Below are positions 1-7,471 of a DNA stretch of 64,000 bases, piece by piece. Made by a program: the position numbers and the translations under genes. Origin of the DNA: Aliiroseovarius subalbicans (GTDB lineage: Bacteria; Pseudomonadota; Alphaproteobacteria; Rhodobacterales; Rhodobacteraceae); the NCBI RefSeq assembly GCF_022678625.1, contig NZ_JALBYQ010000002.1, forward strand, positions 62,001 to 126,000, read 5' to 3'. The notes beneath the pieces were generated by a model that saw only the letters and a program-made list of their open reading frames with translations, ran no database searches and was not told where the DNA came from. Position 1 is the first letter of the stretch, and every line of letters begins with the position of its first letter.

Positions 1-273
1 GATGACCCGCGCGACCTGACCGCCGCACGCAAGTATCTGGGCGTCTACCTTCTGGGCGCGCGCGATGCGACGGCCAAATTCGCCGACCTTTACGCCCGCA
101 CCCGCGACGACGCGGCCCGCGCGGATTACGAACGCCTGCTGGACGATCTTGAGGCAAATTTCACAGCCCGGACCCAGCAGCTTTTGACTGACAACCGCAG
201 CGATCTTGATGTCGAGATCGAAGTCCTGCGCGAAAGGCTTGCCCGTGAGGGCGTGCGCATGGACCAAACTTAA
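1..273 (+). CDS. XpaC-like protein, C-terminal fragment
   Basis: Open from the first base of the window in frame 1 and ending at TAA 271-273, so only the last 90 residues are visible. The fragment is charged and helical (KYLGVYLLGARDATAKFADL, then ADYERLLDDLEANF). This matches the C-terminal helical part of the XpaC family, named for hydrolysis of 5-bromo-4-chloroindolyl phosphate; its true role is unknown. The assignment leans on context: the next gene, 14 bases away, is TelA-like, and xpaC-telA (xpaC-yaaN) pairing is known from Bacillus. The N-terminal membrane part usual for the family lies outside the window, so the family call is likely rather than certain. Confidence 0.7.
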   Translation, partial: DDPRDLTAARKYLGVYLLGARDATAKFADLYARTRDDAARADYERLLDDLEANFTARTQQLLTDNRSDLDVEIEVLRERLAREGVRMDQT

Positions 274-287
274 CGAGGGAGAGACCT

Positions 288-1481
288 ATGTCTGTCGTAA
301 AAACCCGCGCAAAGGCGCAAGAAGAATTGAAACTGATCGAAGAGGTCACCGCGGTGATCCTGCCCGAACCCTCCACCGCCCTGGTGCCGCTGGCCGAGGC
401 TGACAAGCCGACCAGCGCGGAAATCCAGAAGCGCATGGATGAGATCGACATGGGCAACACCCAATCGATCATCGAATTCGGCTCGGCCGCGCAGGCGGAA
501 TTGCAGGTGATTTCGCAAGACATGCTGCAAGGCGTGCGCAACAAGGATGTCGGTCCGGCGGGCGACGGTCTGCGCAACATCGTCACCACCATTCGCGGGT
601 TTTCCGTGTCCGAGCTGGACATGCGTCGCAAGCGGTCCTGGTGGGAAAAGCTTCTGGGCCGCGCCGCGCCCGCTGCCAAGTTCATGGCACGCTATGAGGG
701 CGTTCAGGGTCAGATCGACAAGATCACCGACAACCTGCTGAACCACGAACATGTGCTGCTCAAGGACATCAAGTCGCTCGACAAGCTCTATGAAAAAACG
801 CTCGATTTCTATGACGAGTTGGCGCTGTATATCTCGGCAGGCGAGGCGAAGCTGGCCGAGCTGGACGACAAGGTGATCCCGGCGAAAGTGGCCGAGGTCG
901 AGGCCGCCCCGGAAGAGCAGGGCGTTATCAAGGCGCAAGAGCTGCGCGACCTGCGTGCCGCGCGCGATGACCTGGAACGCCGGGTGCATGACCTGAAACT
1001 GACCCGTCAGGTGACGATGCAATCGCTACCGTCGATCCGTCTGGTGCAGGAGAACGACAAGTCGCTGGTAACCAAGATCAACTCGACCTTGGTGAACACC
1101 GTGCCGCTGTGGGAAACCCAGCTGGCGCAGGCGGTGACAATCCAGCGCTCGGCCGAGGCCGCCGCCGCCGTGAAGGACGCGACTGACCTGACCAACGAGC
1201 TTCTGACCGCGAACGCGGAAAACCTGCAGGAGGCCAACCGCATGGTCCGCCAGGAAATGGAGCGCGGCGTGTTCGACATCGAGGCGGTGAAATCCGCCAA
1301 TGCGACCCTGATCGCCACGATCGAGGAAAGCCTGCAGATTGCCGACGAAGGCAAGGCCAAACGCGCCGCCGCCGAAGAGGAACTGCAGAAGATGGAAGCC
1401 GAGTTGAAAGCCACGCTGGCCGCTGCGAAATCGCGCGGCACCGCATCGGGCCACAACGTGGGCGAGGCGGTCTCTGGCTGA
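288..1481 (+). CDS. TelA/KlaA-family toxic anion resistance protein
   Basis: This 397-residue soluble, almost entirely alpha-helical protein matches the TelA family (tellurite/toxic-anion resistance; molecular function unproven) in length and in internal blocks such as IIEFGSAAQAELQVISQDML near residue 70 and TVPLWETQLAQAV near residue 270. Long heptad-like stretches at about 280-385 suggest a coiled coil. The ATG follows a GAGGGAGAGACCT ribosome site. It sits between the XpaC-like gene and the DUF2927 lipoprotein, and its stop overlaps the next start (TGATG). The C-terminus ends in a Gly/Ala-rich tail. No catalytic motif is visible; a role in envelope stress is inferred from its neighbours. 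Confidence 0.9.
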   Translation: MSVVKTRAKAQEELKLIEEVTAVILPEPSTALVPLAEADKPTSAEIQKRMDEIDMGNTQSIIEFGSAAQAELQVISQDMLQGVRNKDVGPAGDGLRNIVTTIRGFSVSELDMRRKRSWWEKLLGRAAPAAKFMARYEGVQGQIDKITDNLLNHEHVLLKDIKSLDKLYEKTLDFYDELALYISAGEAKLAELDDKVIPAKVAEVEAAPEEQGVIKAQELRDLRAARDDLERRVHDLKLTRQVTMQSLPSIRLVQENDKSLVTKINSTLVNTVPLWETQLAQAVTIQRSAEAAAAVKDATDLTNELLTANAENLQEANRMVRQEMERGVFDIEAVKSANATLIATIEESLQIADEGKAKRAAAEEELQKMEAELKATLAAAKSRGTASGHNVGEAVSG

Positions 1482-2422
1482 TGATGAACCGGCGGGCAGT
1501 CACAAGCGCGGTGCTGGCAGGGGCAACCCTGCTGGCGGCGTGCGACCTGCCCGCCCCTGCCCCGCCTGGCACTCGTCCCGCGCCCCGGCCCGACATTCCC
1601 CACCTTGAGCAAAGTGCAGAGAGCAAGGCGATGGCCACCTATTACAGCGGGTTGCAACGCGGGCTATTGACCCAAGGGTTGCTGCGCACCGATGGCGGGG
1701 GTGTCGACGTCCCGTTTTCAGCACGCGACCTGTCCCGGAACTTCCTACGCATCGCGTTCTATCAGGAATACACTTCGCGCGGCGGGCGCCTGGTGGCGCA
1801 ACAGACGGCAAGTCGTCTGCATCGCTGGCGCGCACCGGTGCGCGTGTCGATGCAGTTTGGCGCCTCTGTTTCAGATGACATCAAGGTGAAAGACACCACC
1901 CAGGTCGCGAAATACACCCGCCGTTTGGCGCGGGTAACCGGACATCCGATCACGACCGTCGCCAGCCAAGGTGCTGCGAATTTCCACGTGCTTGTGCTGA
2001 ACGAAGACGAACGGCGCAACCTGGGGTCGGACCTGGCCCGCCTGGTGCCGGGGATCAGCTTTGCCGACATAGACCAGGTCACCAACATGCCGCGTGAGAC
2101 GTACTGCCTGGTCTTCGCTACGCCGCAGCGCGACGGGCATTTCAACCGCGCGGTCGCGGTGATCCGGGCCGAACACCCGGACCTTTTGCGCACATCCTGC
2201 CTGCACGAAGAAATCGCGCAGGGCCTTGGCCTGTCCAACGACAGCCCGCGCGCGCGCCCGTCGATCTTCAATGATGATGAAGAGTTCGGGTTCCTGACAA
2301 CCCACGACGAACTGCTCTTGCAGATGCTGTATGACCCGCGCCTGCGCCCGAACATGACCGAGGCCGAAGCCCGGCCGATCGTGAACCAGATTGCCGCCGA
2401 ACTGACCGGCGGTTCCGTATGA
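1481..2422 (+). CDS. DUF2927 lipoprotein
   Basis: The 313-residue product starts with a lipoprotein signal: a short basic N-terminus, hydrophobic stretch and a lipobox ending LLAACD, so Cys21 would be lipidated. A Pro-rich linker follows to about residue 45. The C-terminal half carries the hallmark of DUF2927, a family common in Rhodobacterales: SCLHEEIAQGLGLSNDSP, then PSIFNDDEEF and HDELLLQMLYDPRL. The HEE cluster resembles a metallopeptidase helix, but no full HExxH is seen, so activity is not claimed. The start overlaps the TelA stop by one base; a second ATG lies three bases downstream. Translational coupling suggests one operon with the TelA-like and SPFH genes. Confidence 0.88.
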   Translation: MMNRRAVTSAVLAGATLLAACDLPAPAPPGTRPAPRPDIPHLEQSAESKAMATYYSGLQRGLLTQGLLRTDGGGVDVPFSARDLSRNFLRIAFYQEYTSRGGRLVAQQTASRLHRWRAPVRVSMQFGASVSDDIKVKDTTQVAKYTRRLARVTGHPITTVASQGAANFHVLVLNEDERRNLGSDLARLVPGISFADIDQVTNMPRETYCLVFATPQRDGHFNRAVAVIRAEHPDLLRTSCLHEEIAQGLGLSNDSPRARPSIFNDDEEFGFLTTHDELLLQMLYDPRLRPNMTEAEARPIVNQIAAELTGGSV

Positions 2423-2440
2423 CCCAGAGGGGAGAACGAC

Positions 2441-3544
2441 ATGGGAATTCTTGATTTTCTGACCGGTGAATTCATCGACGTCATCCATTGGACCGACGAC
2501 ACGCGTGACACGATGGTCTGGCGGTTTGAACGTGAGGATCACGAGATCAAATACGGTGCCAAGCTGACCGTGCGCGAAGGCCAGGCCGCCGTGTTCGTGC
2601 ACGAAGGCCAGCTGGCCGATGTGTTCACCCCCGGGCTTTACATGCTCGAAACCAACAACATGCCGATCCTGACGACGCTGAACCACTGGGATCACGGCTT
2701 CAAATCGCCGTTCAAGAGCGAGATCTACTACGTCGATACGACCCGGTTCAACGACCTGAAATGGGGCACGAAGAACCCGATCATGCTGCGGGACCCCGAA
2801 TTCGGCCCGACCCGCATTCGCGCCTTCGGCACCTACAGCGTTCGCGTGACCGATCCGGGCAAGTTCCTGACCGAGATCGTCGGCACCGATGGTGAATTTA
2901 CGATGGACGAGATCAGCTTCCAGATCCGCAACGTGATCGTGCAGGCGTTCAGCCGCATCATTGCAGGCGCGGGCATTCCGGTCCTGGACATGGCGGCCAA
3001 CACCGCCGAACTGGGCAAGCTGGTTGCGCGTGAGATTTCCGCGGTCGTTGGGGAATACGGGCTGTCCATCCCCGAATTCTATATCGAAAACATCAGCTTG
3101 CCCCCGGCTGTCGAAGCGGCGCTGGACAAGCGCACCTCGATGGGGATCGTCGGAAACCTGGACAATTACATGAAGTTCAACGCGGCCGAAGCGATGGGCA
3201 CCGAAGGCTCGGCCATGGCCGCCTCGATGGGCGCGGGCATGGGCGCCGGAATGGGTATGGCGATGGCGCAGCAATCCGGCCCCTGGGGCGCGGCCCCGGC
3301 ACAGCCCGCGGCGGTCGCTCCGCCGCCCCCGCCGCCCGCCGAACACGTCTGGCACATCGCCGAAAGCGGCGTGACACGCGGCCCGTTCTCCAAGGCCGCG
3401 ATGGGCCGCATGGCCGCGGCGGGTGAGCTGACGCGCGAGACCCATGTCTGGACCGCCGGTCAGGACGGTTGGAAAACTGCCGATGAGGTGGCCGAGCTGG
3501 CACAGCTCTTTACCATCCTGCCGCCGCCGCCGCCGGGGGCCTGA
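2441..3544 (+). CDS. SPFH-domain protein with C-terminal GYF_2 domain
   Basis: Residues about 1-245 form an SPFH (band-7/'virion core') domain of the YdjI type: an early acidic stretch, VREGQAAVFVHEGQLADVFT and FGTYSVRVTDPGKF. Next comes a low-complexity linker rich in Met, Gly and Ala (MGAGMGAGMGMAMA, about 258-272) and a poly-Pro stretch. The C-terminal GYF_2 domain (about 303-355) shows HVWHIAESGVTRGPFS and THVWTAGQDGWKTADEV; such domains bind proline-rich partners. No transmembrane helix is seen, so membrane association would be through partners. The ATG is preceded by GGGGAGAACGAC. The following gene is a zinc-ribbon membrane protein, as in the Bacillus ydjFGHI locus, where these proteins act in PspA-type membrane stress. 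Confidence 0.88.
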   Translation: MGILDFLTGEFIDVIHWTDDTRDTMVWRFEREDHEIKYGAKLTVREGQAAVFVHEGQLADVFTPGLYMLETNNMPILTTLNHWDHGFKSPFKSEIYYVDTTRFNDLKWGTKNPIMLRDPEFGPTRIRAFGTYSVRVTDPGKFLTEIVGTDGEFTMDEISFQIRNVIVQAFSRIIAGAGIPVLDMAANTAELGKLVAREISAVVGEYGLSIPEFYIENISLPPAVEAALDKRTSMGIVGNLDNYMKFNAAEAMGTEGSAMAASMGAGMGAGMGMAMAQQSGPWGAAPAQPAAVAPPPPPPAEHVWHIAESGVTRGPFSKAAMGRMAAAGELTRETHVWTAGQDGWKTADEVAELAQLFTILPPPPPGA

Positions 3545-3551
3545 TCGCCGA

Positions 3552-4673
3552 ATGGCCCACCCACGCGAAGACCTGAAGGAAGCGGCGGACCGAGAGGAAC
3601 ACCGCTTCCCCTGCACCCAATGCGGCGCCGACTTGCGGTTCGATCCGCAGGCGGGCACGCTGACGTGCGACCATTGCGGGTTCCAGTCCGAAATCGAAGG
3701 CCATGCCATCAGCACCCCGGTGATCCGCGAGCTGGATTTCCGCGCTGCACTGGACGCGCAATTGCCCGAGGCCGAGATCGAAGAGACCCGCGTGCTGCAA
3801 TGCCCCAATTGCGCCGCCCAGGTTGAATTTGACGCCGACACCCACGCCGCAGAATGCCCGTTCTGCGCCACGCCGGTGGTTACTGACACCGGCACGCATC
3901 GACACATCAAGCCCAAGGGCGTTTTACCCTTCGCGGTCGAAGAAACCGATGCCCGTGCGGCAATGACCAAGTGGCTGGGCCGGTTGTGGTTTGCCCCCAA
4001 CGGGCTCAAGCAATACGCGCGCAAAGGGCGGCGGATGACGGGCATTTATGTGCCATATTGGACCTTCGACGCGGACACGAAATCGTCCTATGCCGGTGAA
4101 CATGGCACGGTCTATTACGTCACGAAAACCGTCACGGTGAACGGCAAGAAACAAACTCGGCGTGAACAACGAGTCCGTTGGCGGCCCGCTTCGGGCCGGG
4201 TGGCGCGGTTTTTTGATGATGTGCTTGTGCTGGCGTCACGCAGCCTGCCGAAATCCTACACCGACAATCTGCAACCCTGGGACCTGTCCACGTTGGAACC
4301 CTACCGACCCGAATACCTGGCCGGATTCCGCGCCGAGGGCTATACGGTCGAGCTGCCCGATGGCTACACCGAGGCGCGCGAGCATATGGACCGGGTGATC
4401 CTGCGCGATGTGAAATTTGACATCGGCGGTGACCGGCAACGGGTGCATTCGGTGAACACCAAGGTCAAAGACGTAACCTTCAAGCACATCCTGCTGCCGG
4501 TCTGGCTGGCGGCGTACAAGTATCGCGGCAAGACTTATCGTTTTGTCGTGAACGGCCAGACGGGCCGGGTTCAGGGCGAACGACCCTGGTCGGCCTGGAA
4601 GATCGCCATCGCCGTGGTGCTGGGCCTGATCGTGGCCGGTGTGATCGGCTTCATCGCGGCGCAAAACCAATGA
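3552..4673 (+). CDS. Double zinc-ribbon, C-terminal membrane-anchored protein
   Basis: The 373-residue protein has two zinc ribbons at its N-terminus: Cys21/24 with Cys39/42 and Cys84/87 with Cys102/105. A beta-rich middle follows, with repeated aromatic motifs such as GIYVPYWTFDAD and ILLPVWLAAYKYRGKTYRF, and one hydrophobic helix (about 347-368) just before the end. Homologues are sometimes mislabelled as primosomal protein N' or TFIIB-like. Domain order and position next to an SPFH gene recall B. subtilis YdjG/YdjH. The frame is open upstream into the SPFH gene; I chose ATG 3552 because it lies seven bases after that gene's stop and the ribbons begin soon after it. Its stop overlaps the next start (ATGA). 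Confidence 0.85.
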   Translation: MAHPREDLKEAADREEHRFPCTQCGADLRFDPQAGTLTCDHCGFQSEIEGHAISTPVIRELDFRAALDAQLPEAEIEETRVLQCPNCAAQVEFDADTHAAECPFCATPVVTDTGTHRHIKPKGVLPFAVEETDARAAMTKWLGRLWFAPNGLKQYARKGRRMTGIYVPYWTFDADTKSSYAGEHGTVYYVTKTVTVNGKKQTRREQRVRWRPASGRVARFFDDVLVLASRSLPKSYTDNLQPWDLSTLEPYRPEYLAGFRAEGYTVELPDGYTEAREHMDRVILRDVKFDIGGDRQRVHSVNTKVKDVTFKHILLPVWLAAYKYRGKTYRFVVNGQTGRVQGERPWSAWKIAIAVVLGLIVAGVIGFIAAQNQ

Positions 4674-5338
4674 ATTCGACTGCGCTGGACGCCCTTCTGT
4701 CGGCCCGCCATTCCTGCCGCGCCTATCTTCCAGACGAAGTGCCGCGCGACGTAATCGTGGACATCCTGACCGCTGCGGGTCGCGTGCCCAGCTGGTGCAA
4801 CGCCCAACCCTGGCAGGTCGAGGTGACGGGCAAGGCCGAAACCGACAGGCTGCGCGATGCGCTGTTTACCCATGCGCAAACCGCGAGCCACGCCCCCGAC
4901 GTGCCCTTCCCTGCCGCCTATTCCGGCGCACACCAAGCGCGGCGGCGCAACTGCGGTTGGCAGCTTTATGAGGCGGTCGGCGTGGAAAAGGGTGACCGGG
5001 CGGCCTCTACGGCGCAGATGATGGAGAACTTCCGCTTTTTCGGTGCGCCACACATGGCGCTGATCACCGCACCGGCCGAACTTGGCCCCTATGCCTATCT
5101 GGATTGCGGCGGGCTCATCACCGCCTTTACCCTGGCCGCGCAAGCACGCGGGTTGGGCACGATCCCGCAGGCGGCGGTTGCCAGCTTCGCGCCGTTTCTG
5201 CGCGACTGGTTCGATATCGGGGATGATCGGGTGATCCTGGCGGGCATCGCCTTTGGGTATCCGGATAAAAACCACCCGGCCAACGCGTTTCGCACCGACC
5301 GGGCGGACCTTTCGGAATGGGTCACCTGGCATGACTGA
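4670..5338 (+). CDS. Nitroreductase-family flavoprotein
   Basis: This 222-residue FMN-dependent nitroreductase-like oxidoreductase is of usual length. The family's N-terminal block (ALLSARHSCRAYLPDEVP) supplies the basic residues that bind the FMN phosphate. It is followed by GRVPSWCNAQPWQ, the S-x-x-N-x-Q-P-W core, and near the C-terminus by AQARGLGTIPQAA and ILAGIAFGYPDK. Such enzymes reduce nitro- or quinone-type compounds with NAD(P)H as cytosolic dimers; the physiological substrate cannot be told. The start overlaps the preceding zinc-ribbon gene by four bases (ATGA), so it is probably co-translated with the stress-type cluster, though it may simply be a passenger. Confidence 0.9.
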   Translation: MNSTALDALLSARHSCRAYLPDEVPRDVIVDILTAAGRVPSWCNAQPWQVEVTGKAETDRLRDALFTHAQTASHAPDVPFPAAYSGAHQARRRNCGWQLYEAVGVEKGDRAASTAQMMENFRFFGAPHMALITAPAELGPYAYLDCGGLITAFTLAAQARGLGTIPQAAVASFAPFLRDWFDIGDDRVILAGIAFGYPDKNHPANAFRTDRADLSEWVTWHD

Positions 5339-5364
5339 GCAGAGACCGCCAGCAACCCGTCCCG

Positions 5365-5781
5365 TCAGGCTTTGTTGATCTTGACCTGCGTCGCTTTGGC
5401 GGCTTTCGGTTCAGACTTCGGCACGGTGATGGTCAACACGCCATCTTTCATGTCCGCCTGAACCTTCGCCTCATCTGCATCGGGCGGCAGGCGGAAGCTG
5501 CGGCTGAACGACCCGTATTGGCGTTCCGAGAAGTACCAAGTGTCGCCTTTCTCTTCCCGCTCGGTTTTCTTTTCGCCTTTCACCTGCACGACCCCTTCGT
5601 GCACGCTCAACGCGATATCCTCGTCGGATACGCCGGGCAATTCGATCGCAATGCGGTACGCATCATCCGCCAGCGATGCTTCGGACGCGGGCGTCAGGAA
5701 CTCGGCCAGCCGAGACCCCATCGTTCGGAAGGGTTCTTGCAGCGATGGCCAGAAGTTCGTGGTGTTCGTTTTTTCAACCAT
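5365..5781 (-). CDS. Small heat-shock protein, Hsp20/alpha-crystallin family
   Basis: 138 residues with a short N-terminal arm ([20 protein letters not shown]) and a complete alpha-crystallin domain: [39 protein letters not shown], then [17 protein letters not shown] and [10 protein letters not shown]. It is an ATP-independent holdase that keeps unfolding proteins soluble. The C-terminal I-x-I anchor is weak, with only KINKA at the end. The reading frame is open further upstream, but ATG 5781 has a strong AAGGAGGACC ribosome site and gives the normal family length. A heat-shock-sigma-like promoter lies 24-55 bases upstream. The gene converges on the nitroreductase gene. Confidence 0.93.
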   Translation of the reverse strand: MVEKTNTTNFWPSLQEPFRTMGSRLAEFLTPASEASLADDAYRIAIELPGVSDEDIALSVHEGVVQVKGEKKTEREEKGDTWYFSERQYGSFSRSFRLPPDADEAKVQADMKDGVLTITVPKSEPKAAKATQVKINKA

Positions 5782-5804
5782 GTTGGTCCTCCTTTCCCTT
5801 GCTC

Positions 5805-5836
5805 CAAATATAGGAATGGACCGCGCGCCGCCCAAG
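5805..5836 (-). promoter_or_regulatory. Probable RpoH-type promoter of the Hsp20 gene
   Basis: On the minus strand the -35 element CTTGGG (5836-5831) is separated by 17 bases from CCTATATTTG (5814-5805). This agrees with the alphaproteobacterial heat-shock sigma consensus CTTG...CYTATNTNNG at every fixed position of the -10 element. It ends 23 bases upstream of the Hsp20 start codon, directly before the ribosome site. The match is seen in the sequence; use by RpoH is inferred from the consensus and from the gene product. Confidence 0.6.
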
Positions 5837-5915
5837 ACCTGGCGAAGATTTGTCGCAGGGAATGGACGCGCGATGCCCTGCCTTGTATGGCTGAAGCCAC
5901 AGACAGGAGGTGCCC

Positions 5916-6101
5916 ATGATCCTTTGTTGCAGCGAAGCCTTGATCGACATGCTGCCGAGCAAAACCGCGCCGGGCGGCGCGGCGGTTGGCACGCGAGTTC
6001 CGGACATCCTGAGCCTGTCATTGGAGCTTGGGGCGCAAACGGCCGTCACCAGGAATTCCCGCACGGGCACCAACGCGCCTTGGCAGGAGGATTTGGCATG
6101 A
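5916..6101 (+). pseudogene. Fructokinase/PfkB-kinase N-terminal stub
   Basis: The ATG at 5916, behind an ACAGGAGG ribosome site, opens with [21 protein letters not shown]. This closely resembles the conserved N-terminus of Rhodobacterales fructokinases ([14 protein letters not shown]...), with Ser in place of the usual Gly. After about 20 residues similarity to the kinase stops; none of the sugar- or ATP-binding motifs of the roughly 300-residue family follow, and the frame ends at TGA 6099-6101. I read it as a remnant left by a large internal deletion. The stop overlaps the dtd start (ATGA), so the stub could still be translated and couple to dtd. Confidence 0.5.
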
Positions 6102-6535
6102 GAGCTTTGGTACAACGGGTCAGTGAGGCCGCCGTTCGGGTGGATGGCGACGTGATCGGAGAGATTGGCGCGGGCCTTTTGATCCTGGTCTGCGCGATGC
6201 AGGGCGATGACGACGCAAACGCCGACATGCTGGCCGCGAAGATCTCGAAACTACGTATCTTCAAGGATGACGCGGGCAAAATGAACCGCTCGCTGCTTGA
6301 TATCGGGGGCGCGGCGCTGGTCGTTAGCCAATTCACCCTGGCGGCGGACACATCACGCGGCAATCGGCCCGGCTTCTCCAGTGCCGCGCCCCCGGCGGAC
6401 GGTGAACGTCTGTATGAATATTTTTCCGATCAACTGCGCGGGCACGCGATCACCGTGGCGCAAGGCCTGTTTGGCGCGGACATGGCGGTGTCGCTGACCA
6501 ATGACGGACCGGTGACGATCTGGATGGAGTTCTGA
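6098..6535 (+). CDS. dtd: D-aminoacyl-tRNA deacylase
   Basis: The 145-residue product is DTD, which removes D-amino acids (and mischarged Gly) from tRNAs. Diagnostic blocks are the N-terminal [17 protein letters not shown], the central [18 protein letters not shown] and the C-terminal [15 protein letters not shown] (family form NDGPVT). The SQFTL segment supplies the nucleophile-side pocket and the NDGPVT segment holds the Gly-cisPro gatekeeper. The usual R-P-S-F is R-P-G-F here, a small deviation. The start is ATG 6098, eight bases after GGCAGGAGG; upstream in-frame codons do not belong to the family. Confidence 0.93.
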   Translation: MRALVQRVSEAAVRVDGDVIGEIGAGLLILVCAMQGDDDANADMLAAKISKLRIFKDDAGKMNRSLLDIGGAALVVSQFTLAADTSRGNRPGFSSAAPPADGERLYEYFSDQLRGHAITVAQGLFGADMAVSLTNDGPVTIWMEF

Positions 6536-6541
6536 GGCGTC

Positions 6542-7471
6542 TCAGTATCCGGCTGTGCGGTCCACCAGATGCAAAAACGGCTCACCCACCTCGCCTCGCC
6601 GGATGTTTTCGGCAATCACACGAGCAGCGGATACGGGCCGGGTTTCCGAGGCTATATGCGGTGTGACGGTCACGTTGGGATGGGCCCAGAACGCGTGACC
6701 CTCCGGCAAAGGCTCCACCCGGAACACGTCCAGCGTCGCGTGTGAAACCTGTCCCGTCTCTAAGGCGGCGAGTAGGGCTTCATCGTCAATCAACGGCCCC
6801 CGACCGGGGTTGATGATGACCGCGCCCTTGGGCATCTGTGCCAGCGTCCGGGCATTCAGCACGTTCTCCGTGGCCGGGGTTCTAGGCAGCAGCAGCACCA
6901 AGATTTCGCTGTGCGCCAGCACGTCCGCCAGCCCTGCGTCACCGTGATGACAGGCGATGCCCGGCAGGTCCTTCGGCGACCGGCTCCACCCTGCGACATC
7001 AAAATTCAGCTGCGCCAGCGCCGCGCCGCAGGCCGCGCCCAGCGCGCCCAGCCCCAGAATGCCGACCCGCCGGTCCCGTGCCAGCGGAGGGATGTGAATG
7101 TCCCATTCGGCATCGCTCCGACAGATGTCCTGATCCAGGCCAAGGTGGTGGCGCAACACATGACCGGTGACCCATTCCACCATGCCCTCGGTAAGGCCGT
7201 CGTCGACCATGCGCGCGAAGGGTTGGGTCAGGGTTGCATCGCCGACGATGCTTTCCACCCCGGCCCACAGCCCCAACACCGCCTTGCAGCGTGTGTAACG
7301 TGGAAACTCTGTCACCGGGCCGTTGGGGGCGAAAACGATATAGTCGACTGTTTCGGGCGCATGGTCGCGCGAGAGGTCGATTTTCAACCCCAGATCGGCG
7401 CACGCCTCTCCCAGGGCTTCCTCGTAGGTTGGCCACAACCCGTCGCGGGCGGAAAATTGCACTTTGATCAT
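6542..7471 (-). CDS. ghrA: Glyoxylate/hydroxypyruvate reductase A-type dehydrogenase
   Basis: 309 residues of the D-isomer-specific 2-hydroxyacid dehydrogenase superfamily, GhrA branch, reducing glyoxylate or hydroxypyruvate with NAD(P)H in the cytosol. Visible features are the nucleotide-binding GILGLGALGAACGAALAQLNFDV (a variant of GxGxxG; the stretch holds it near residue 140), the catalytic Arg region INPGRGPLIDDEALL, the Glu in LDVFRVEPLPEGH and the His in TVTPHIASETRP. The first codon overlaps the rodA stop by four bases, so it is the last cistron of the cell-elongation operon. A link between a metabolic reductase and that operon is unusual, and may be only co-transcription. Confidence 0.9.
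   Translation of the reverse strand: MIKVQFSARDGLWPTYEEALGEACADLGLKIDLSRDHAPETVDYIVFAPNGPVTEFPRYTRCKAVLGLWAGVESIVGDATLTQPFARMVDDGLTEGMVEWVTGHVLRHHLGLDQDICRSDAEWDIHIPPLARDRRVGILGLGALGAACGAALAQLNFDVAGWSRSPKDLPGIACHHGDAGLADVLAHSEILVLLLPRTPATENVLNARTLAQMPKGAVIINPGRGPLIDDEALLAALETGQVSHATLDVFRVEPLPEGHAFWAHPNVTVTPHIASETRPVSAARVIAENIRRGEVGEPFLHLVDRTAGY

Noticed and set aside
1871-4045. 724-codon open frame on the minus strand
   Set aside because: Antisense to three supported genes (DUF2927, SPFH, zinc-ribbon), whose domains are clear.
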